This document shows positions 8,413-11,685 of a DNA stretch of 11,685 nucleotides, piece after piece. The notes beneath the pieces are model-generated. The model worked only from the letters and a program-made list of their open reading frames with translations. It was not told where the DNA came from and ran no database searches. The DNA is taken from contig JAYWGH010000075.1 of NCBI GenBank assembly GCA_043778375.1, positions 1 through 11,685 on the forward strand, in the 5' to 3' direction. Source of the DNA: CAIVSN01 sp043778375 (lineage in GTDB: Bacteria > Patescibacteriota > Gracilibacteria > BD1-5 > UBA2023). Positions within the stretch are counted from its first letter, which is position 1, and the number at the start of each line of letters is the position of its first letter. Made by a program: the position numbers and the translations under genes.

Positions 8413-8455
8413 GTATGTATGCTATAGAAAATAGAGGCAAATTCAAACCAGAATG

Positions 8456-9376
8456 TTATCCCCCAAATCAGGGTGAAAAAGATACTCCTATCGAGATGAT
8501 GATGAGTATCCCAAAACTCAAGAAAAGATCATGTTTGGTTGGGCGATCTCAAAAAATAAAGTAACTCATAACAAGAGTAACCGCAAGAGTAACCATAGAG
8601 AGGAGTACTGTGAGGGTGATCCCAAGATTTTGAAACAAAAAGAGTGCCATGAGGGCATTCGCTGACCACATGATATTGGAGACTATATCACATCCAAAAA
8701 ACTGGAATAGATGCTTTTTAATAGTCGGGAGTCGCAAACGCCGCACCAAAAACAACGCCATCACACTTGTGAGGAGGGTAAACACCACAATCTGGCTCCA
8801 AAGGACCGACACTGGGTCAAATTTAAGGAGTAGATACGCCGCGAGTACAAACTGGAGAGTCTGAGCACACTCCGCGATCATGAGCTCGCCACAGTGCTTA
8901 CTAAACTCGATCTTACGCCCATGCACACTGCTTGCGAGGATGAGAAGTACTCATGCGAGGGCAGCTAAGAGCGTGATCACACTCGTTGTCCCCGAAAACA
9001 GGAAAAATCCTGCCAATATCGAGAGAATAGCAGAAGTCTGTGTATACGGCGCAAGTACGGAGATTTTCTCATTTGCGTACGCCTTTGACCAGTAAAATAC
9101 CACCAGAAATCTCCCAACCGCGATAAAAAATATACACACGAGGGTCGTGAGTGATCCAGTAATAATGAGAAAGTCTCGAAGCACTTGCTCATGCGAATAC
9201 CAGAGTCCAATCGGGAGCATAATCACTGCTAAAACGATTGCATCGATAAATCCCTATAAATATCGGCTCACTTGATACTGATACGCAAGCTCACTCACTC
9301 GCTTATACGAGATATTATCTATCGCATCAAAGCACGCACCACACAAAGCAAGAGCGATACTGAGGAACTGCGACAT
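8456..9376 (-). pseudogene. EamA/DMT-type transporter interrupted by in-frame TAG (three UGA-Gly codons)
   Basis: The frame from ATG 9376 to TAA 8456-8458 has 306 codons, the usual size for a ten-TM drug/metabolite transporter of the EamA type. It contains many hydrophobic segments, including the family-like stretch ISVLAPYTQTSAILSILAGF followed by LAALAGVLLILAS at the end of the first five-helix half. UGA is read through as Gly at codons 142, 276 and 303 (8951, 8549, 8468). Codon 41 is TAG (9254-9256), placed between SRYL and GFIDAIVLAVIMLPIG inside otherwise continuous coding sequence. TAG ends several other genes here, so it most likely stops translation. One base change from TGG (Trp) would explain it. 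A shorter protein could start at GTG 9226 or ATG 9220 but would lack the first helix. The ATG is one base after the MurF stop (TAG-T-ATG), so coupling is likely. The substrate is unknown. Confidence 0.72.
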
Positions 9377-9377
9377 A

Positions 9378-10685
9378 CTACTTTGGGGCTACCATCGTAA
9401 AAAATACATTTTTCTTACCGAGCCAGCGAGGAGACTGACGACAGAGATTGTCTGTGTCTTGGAGATCAAACAAAAACTCTTTAATCCCCTCCTCAAGATA
9501 TATGGTCGTCTGACTTCATTTCACAAATAGTGCCTTTGGCCCCTCTGTCTCGTAGAGAAGTTCTCGTACTTTTTGTCCTGCTACTTTTGAGTTGAGAGAG
9601 TGAGAAACCCGAGATTCACCGAGTTTTTCGAGGAGAAGAGGATACACATATTTTTGCATCTCGTCCCCTACGAGCACCACAAATGTAGGATTAAGTGTAA
9701 CTATCTTGTTCGCAATATCCTCGTGCATCTCTGCAGACTGTGAGCCAAGCTCGCGCATGTCCCCGAGGAAGAGTGCTCGAGCGATGCCCGGATCTAGCTC
9801 ACTCAGGTACTCGATACCCGCAGAGATCGCTTCATGAGATCCATTGTAGCTCCCATCAATGATCGTTGTATCATTTACCCCTTGGAGAATGGAGCCCCTC
9901 CCCTTCTGTGGGACAAGCTCCTCGAACACAGATATCACCTCTTGAATAGACTTCTCTAGTGCGCCTGCAAGTGCAAAAACTGGGAGAATATTATACACCT
10001 GGTGAGAGCCTACAATAGGCACTCGTAACTCTACCGCTCACCCTCATGTCTCAACCGTAAATACGAGTCCCTCAAGAGTCGAGGTCACCCCTACCGCTTT
10101 GTAGTCTAGAGCCTCAACTGACTTTCGTCCAAATGATACTATTTTCTCGCGAGGATTTTCCTCCAAAAATCTCCGTATCTTACTATCATCTCCATTGTAG
10201 ATCAGAGACTTTGAGGCAGCAACAAACTTGAGTTTTTCATCCACATACTCGTCATAACTCGCAAAGTTTGCGATGTGGTTGCGTGAGATTGCCTGGATGA
10301 TCCCGATATCAGGTGCTGCAATAGAGAGGAGGAAATCCATCTCACCCGGATGATCGATCCCATACTCGAGCACGAGATACTCAGGGTATGAGCGAGCCCC
10401 AAAGGCGAGCCATAACCCTCGAGCAAAAACTGCTGCCCAGAGAAAAGGGTTTGAGTGCGGAGATACACACTGGAGAATAGTAAGTGGCACTCCATACTCA
10501 CCATTATAGTTATGCTTGGAGACCCCTATCTTATCGGCTCCGTACATCATTGCGAGGGCGTCGTAGAGAAAATGTGCAGTAGTAGATTTACCAACGGTAC
10601 CAGTAACTGCAACGATCCGAGGTTGGTGGCGAGCAAGTACCTGTAAGGCAAGAGCTTTGAGAATAGAGAGTATGAACTGCTTCAT
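9378..10685 (-). CDS. murF: MurF-like Mur ligase lacking the usual N-terminal substrate domain (three UGA-Gly codons)
   Basis: This 435-aa ATP-dependent amide ligase resembles MurF, which adds D-Ala-D-Ala to UDP-MurNAc-tripeptide in peptidoglycan synthesis. The P-loop VTGTVGKSTT is at residues about 28-36, only 30 residues from the start. The MurF-like block NYNGEYGVPLTIL (59-71) follows, then EYGIDHPGEMDFL (107-119) and a later DEKLKF. The C-terminal domain has IDGSYNGSHEAISAGIEYL and LFLGDMRELGSQSAEMH, both typical of MurF. UGA is read as Gly at codons 214, 216 and 390 (10044, 10038, 9516). The standard code would split it into 213-aa and 168-aa pieces and drop the C-terminus. The roughly 80-100-residue N-terminal domain of E. 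coli MurF is missing; a hydrophobic helix (FILSILKALALQVL) stands in its place. The start is ATG 10685 with a promoter only 10 nt upstream. The stop is TAG 9378-9380. Confidence 0.9.
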
Positions 10686-10695
10686 AAGATTGTGA

Positions 10696-10722
10696 AGTAT
10701 AGTGAAAAAACAATACTGTCAA
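10696..10722 (-). promoter_or_regulatory. Promoter of the murF-ychF operon
   Basis: On the minus strand a consensus -35 TTGACA (10722-10717) is followed after 15 bp by TATACT (10701-10696). The murF ATG (10685) is only 10 nt past the -10, so the transcript would begin a few bases before the start codon and be nearly leaderless. The hexamers are good; the spacing is short. Confidence 0.6.
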
Positions 10723-10787
10723 TATAGCACCCGTTCAACATCTCCCAAAACTCGCCTCTATTCAAGCCCCTCGAGCGCACACAAAAT

Positions 10788-10814
10788 TTGCGTTCGTACA
10801 AAACTCTCTATAAT
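10788..10814 (+). promoter_or_regulatory. Promoter of the 125-aa gene
   Basis: A perfect -10 TATAAT (10809-10814) lies 26 nt before ATG 10841. The best -35 candidate is TTGCGT (10788-10793) with a 15-bp spacer. Together with the opposite murF promoter it makes a 155-bp divergent control region, in which I see no other clear site. Confidence 0.55.
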
Positions 10815-10840
10815 ACTCATGTTATTTAGTACTCTCTCCT

Positions 10841-11218
10841 ATGGCTCAAGTTCCCCAAGACGGTTTCATCTTTACAATCATTGACGAGATACAGGCGCAG
10901 TATCCAGAACTCGTAGGTCTCGTACTCGCAACAGAAAGTATGGACAACTCCGAAAAGCAATACTGGTTTGATATCCTCCCGTCCATGACGGATGATCAAA
11001 TAGATCGGCTCTTTGATATACTCGAAACAGAACGCAAAAAGCTCGAAGAACTCGAAATCAGATATCAAGAGGAGATACGTACGCTCAATGAAAAACATCT
11101 CATCGAGTGGCAAGAGTTCCAGTCCAAAGATACTCGAGATAAAGTGTCAGCAAAAGAGGCAAATGATAAAAAGACTGATGACACCGACAATATCCTCTCA
11201 ATGCTCAATAACATCTAG
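10841..11218 (+). CDS. Acidic coiled-coil protein, function unknown
   Basis: This is an unrecognised 125-aa soluble protein. Residues 1-60 are acidic and helical-looking (FIFTIIDEIQAQYPELVGL, then ILPSMTDDQIDRLFDIL). Residues about 60-95 have a strong coiled-coil pattern of alternating Glu/Lys with Leu (ETERKKLEELEIRYQEEIR). The last 30 residues are Lys/Asp-rich and probably disordered, ending in NILSMLNNI. There is no signal peptide or membrane segment. It has its own promoter, the motif ACTCTC 4 nt before the ATG, and a strong terminator 5 nt after the TAG stop, so it is a discrete transcription unit. There is no UGA codon. An adapter or assembly role would fit a small acidic coiled coil, but nothing in the sequence proves it. 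An opposite-strand frame (10826-11113) is a shadow. Confidence 0.8.
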   Translation: MAQVPQDGFIFTIIDEIQAQYPELVGLVLATESMDNSEKQYWFDILPSMTDDQIDRLFDILETERKKLEELEIRYQEEIRTLNEKHLIEWQEFQSKDTRDKVSAKEANDKKTDDTDNILSMLNNI

Positions 11219-11223
11219 CCCCG

Positions 11224-11246
11224 AGTCCGAGCAATCGGACTTTTTT
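11224..11246 (+). terminator. Intrinsic terminator after the 125-aa gene
   Basis: AGTCCGA (11224-11230) and TCGGACT (11235-11241) form a perfect 7-bp stem with a GCAA tetraloop, followed by a T run to 11246. It begins 5 nt after the 125-aa gene's stop and ends 5 nt before the next ATG at 11252. Confidence 0.88.
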
Positions 11247-11251
11247 ACAGT

Positions 11252-11685
11252 ATGATTCTCCCTCGTATCTATCGTCACGCTCCATCAAATGGGCAGGTAA
11301 AAGTCAGTACCAAAAAACTCAAACTTGCCGGTAACAGTGAGCTCTATTTTCAAATTAGTGCGACTGAAGGTGCTCCCATGAGTCTCATTGAATCGCAAAT
11401 AGTCGGTCTTGCAGCAGATCCTCATCTCCGTCGTGAACATGCAGACATACTCCTCTGAAAGCTCCTTGAAGTGATCAATCGGGCAATTCTTGCGCAGGGA
11501 GCGATCTTTAGTCGAGCAAATCTTACAGCGTTTATAGGTGTGGTCGAGGGTGAGCAGGTATCTTTTAGTATATGTGGTGATCAGCGAGTGTATCTCGCTC
11601 AAAACGGACGCATCCTCAATATTGCTGATGGTATGGAAGTTGCAGATGGAACATTCTCTTATGTATCAAGTGGAGTTATCCAGCC
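11252..11685 (+). CDS. Uncharacterised protein, N-terminal part (one UGA-Gly codon; runs off the window)
   Basis: The frame is open from ATG 11252 to the window end (at least 144 aa), reading through UGA at codon 69 (11456-11458). The N-terminal part (about residues 1-40) is basic and strand-rich. A helical stretch follows (LLGKLLEVINRAILAQGAIF), then strands NLTAFIGVVEGEQVSFSICG and a segment DQRVYLAQNGRILNIADGME ending near FSYVSSGVI. The pattern of a strand, then a G-D-x-R-x-Y-L-x-x-N-G turn, resembles the core of PP2C-type phosphatase folds. The metal-binding aspartates expected in an active enzyme are not clearly seen, so this is only a suggestion. The ATG is 5 nt after a terminator hairpin, which is odd for a first start. 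ATG at codon 43 (11378) is an alternative start, since the -10-like TATGAT at 11251-11256 overlaps the first ATG. Confidence 0.7.

Noticed and set aside
8367..8579. Minus-strand frame reading …FFTLIWGITFWFEFASIFYSI… when UGA is Gly
   Set aside because: It overlaps the end of the EamA frame and the start of the 83-aa gene and has no good start. Both neighbours end and begin sensibly without it. A frameshift joining it to the EamA gene was considered, but the EamA frame already reaches the normal family length.
10686..10840. Possible small RNA or tRNA in the divergent intergenic region
   Set aside because: I see no cloverleaf or stable long hairpin; the two promoters account for most of the recognisable sequence.

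Overview
The window comes from a bacterium that reads UGA as glycine (translation table 25). That code is known from Absconditabacteria (SR1) and Gracilibacteria (BD1-5) of the Patescibacteria/CPR, and the sequence does not let me choose between the two. Read with the standard code, most genes here break into pieces. Read with UGA as Gly, they become full-length members of known families, and the UGA codons fall on glycines those families conserve: the helicase Walker A loop, the YchF GASKGEGLGN loop, and the same position in both alpha-repeats of a Ca2+/Na+ antiporter. I count 23 in-frame UGA codons in eight genes. TAA and TAG still act as stops.

Layout. Positions 1-3108, plus strand, form a tight operon with gaps of 9, 1 and 9 nt: the 3' end of a malic enzyme, a 99-aa single-pass membrane protein, a 515-aa metallo-beta-lactamase-fold protein, and a 324-aa YrbG-like antiporter. 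The antiporter runs tail to tail into a minus-strand PcrA/UvrD helicase (3105-5345); the two stop codons share one TTAA. Upstream of the helicase on the minus strand are a hairpin terminator (5359-5388), a membrane-anchored M23 peptidase with C-terminal SLH repeats (5406-6968), and a second terminator (7013-7044). A minus-strand operon then runs from 10685 down to 7063: MurF-like ligase, an EamA-type transporter broken by an in-frame TAG, an 83-aa two-TM protein, and the YchF ATPase. From 10841 the plus strand carries a 125-aa acidic coiled-coil protein, a terminator, and the 5' part of an uncharacterised protein that leaves the window.

How the genes fit together. MurF and the M23/SLH peptidase point to a peptidoglycan wall with a surface layer. 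PcrA and YchF are housekeeping. The antiporter and the EamA remnant are transport genes. There are no tRNAs, rRNAs, insertion sequences or CRISPR arrays that I can see, and no gene-free stretch longer than about 155 bases.

I found no obvious new multi-gene defence or mobile system. The points of interest lie in decoding and expression: the recoded UGA and its uneven use, the absence of Shine-Dalgarno sequences together with a recurring ACTCYC element before start codons, terminator hairpins placed directly before two start codons, and a strong excess of the palindrome CTCGAG.
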